A stretch of 6,045 nt of DNA. Source: Wohlfahrtiimonas sp. (lineage in GTDB: Bacteria > Pseudomonadota > Gammaproteobacteria > Cardiobacteriales > Wohlfahrtiimonadaceae). Below the pieces are notes generated by a model that had not been told where the DNA came from, searched no databases, and was given only the letters and a program-made list of their open reading frames with translations. The stretch is taken from NCBI GenBank assembly GCA_030149965.1, contig JASLHB010000003.1, positions 1 to 6,045 of the forward strand, given 5' to 3'. The translations under genes were made by a program, and so were the position numbers. Position 1 is the first letter of the stretch. Every line of letters begins with the position of its first letter. Below, piece after piece: positions 5,838-6,045 of this stretch.

Positions 5838-6045
5838 CCGAGACATGTATGTGTTCGTGCTGGATGCGCAGGGGCGATATCTGGCCTTTGGCGGCAATCC
5901 CAGCAAGCGAGGCACGCGGGTGCAGGATGTGCAGGGCGTGGATGGCAATGCTTTGCTGCACAGCATTGTGGCGCAGGCAGACCAAGGGCCGGGCTGGGTG
6001 GAGTATGACTTTACCAACCCGGTCTCTGGCAAGGTGCAGACCAAG
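5779..6045 (+). CDS. Cache sensor domain fragment, open at both ends
   Basis: The frame starting at 5779 is open to the window edge and gives 89 residues. They contain strong Cache-domain signatures: FHDRDMYVFVLDAQGRYLAF (about residues 18-37), GGNPSKRGTRVQDVQGVDG (about 38-56) and GPGWVEYDFTNPVSGKVQTK (70-89). Cache domains bind small ligands, typically in the periplasm, as the sensing part of chemoreceptors and other signalling proteins, or as stand-alone secreted proteins. Which of these applies cannot be told because both ends are missing. Codon use is rich in G and C at third positions, unlike every other gene here. The pattern resembles proteins I associate with Comamonadaceae and related Burkholderiales. 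There is no start codon with a ribosome binding site; the true N-terminus was lost at the junction, since the same frame has a stop at 5767 within ahpD. Confidence 0.75.

Noticed and set aside
5557..6044. Minus-strand open frames over the AhpD/Cache join (5557-5985 and 5832-6044)
   Set aside because: Both are antisense to recognised coding. One spans the compositional junction and so cannot be a native gene. The GC-rich tail naturally has few stops in other frames.
1..6045. CRISPR array, tRNA/rRNA, insertion sequence or phage genes
   Set aside because: No regularly spaced repeats, RNA gene signatures, transposase, integrase or terminal repeats were seen on either strand.

Overview
The window reads as bacterial chromosomal DNA of low G+C content (37.5% by hand count over bases 5571-5778; the rest looks similar). 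Its last 267 bases have clearly different composition (about 62% G+C) and appear to come from a different genome. The AT-rich part suggests a gammaproteobacterium: an AcnA-type aconitase, a YqjH-like siderophore-interacting protein, a Bcr/CflA exporter, a NimR-like AraC regulator and a proteobacterial AhpD. I could not place it to genus. The GC-rich tail encodes a Cache sensor domain of the kind I associate with Burkholderiales (betaproteobacteria).

Left block (1-2513) is a compact, probably iron-responsive locus. A cupin/AraC regulator (1752-2513, +) is divergent from a siderophore-interacting flavin reductase (811-1608, -). A Bcr/CflA-family MFS exporter (706 to beyond base 1, -) follows the reductase on the same strand after a 104-base gap. 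A good Fur-box match lies in the divergent promoter region. A likely reading is that the reductase releases iron from an internalised ferric chelate, the MFS pump exports a small molecule (possibly the emptied chelator), and the AraC protein senses a ligand while Fur senses iron. That functional link is inference.

Middle block (2532-5269) is a complete aconitase gene, acnA (-), convergent with the AraC gene. The two share one bidirectional intrinsic terminator. All three [4Fe-4S] cysteines are present.

Right block: a 301-base divergent intergenic region (5270-5570) carries a convincing acnA promoter, a candidate ahpD promoter and several small palindromes. It is followed by the first 69 codons of an AhpD-like peroxidase gene (+). 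At about base 5778 the AhpD homology stops abruptly and an out-of-frame, GC-rich Cache-domain fragment begins and runs off the window. This is best explained as a chimeric assembly or amplification join, or less likely a real recombination. I saw no RNA genes, insertion sequences, CRISPR arrays or phage genes, and no clear undescribed system. The points most worth following up are the Fur/AraC-linked iron locus, the hairpin plus T-tract abutting the MFS start codon, and the compositional junction.
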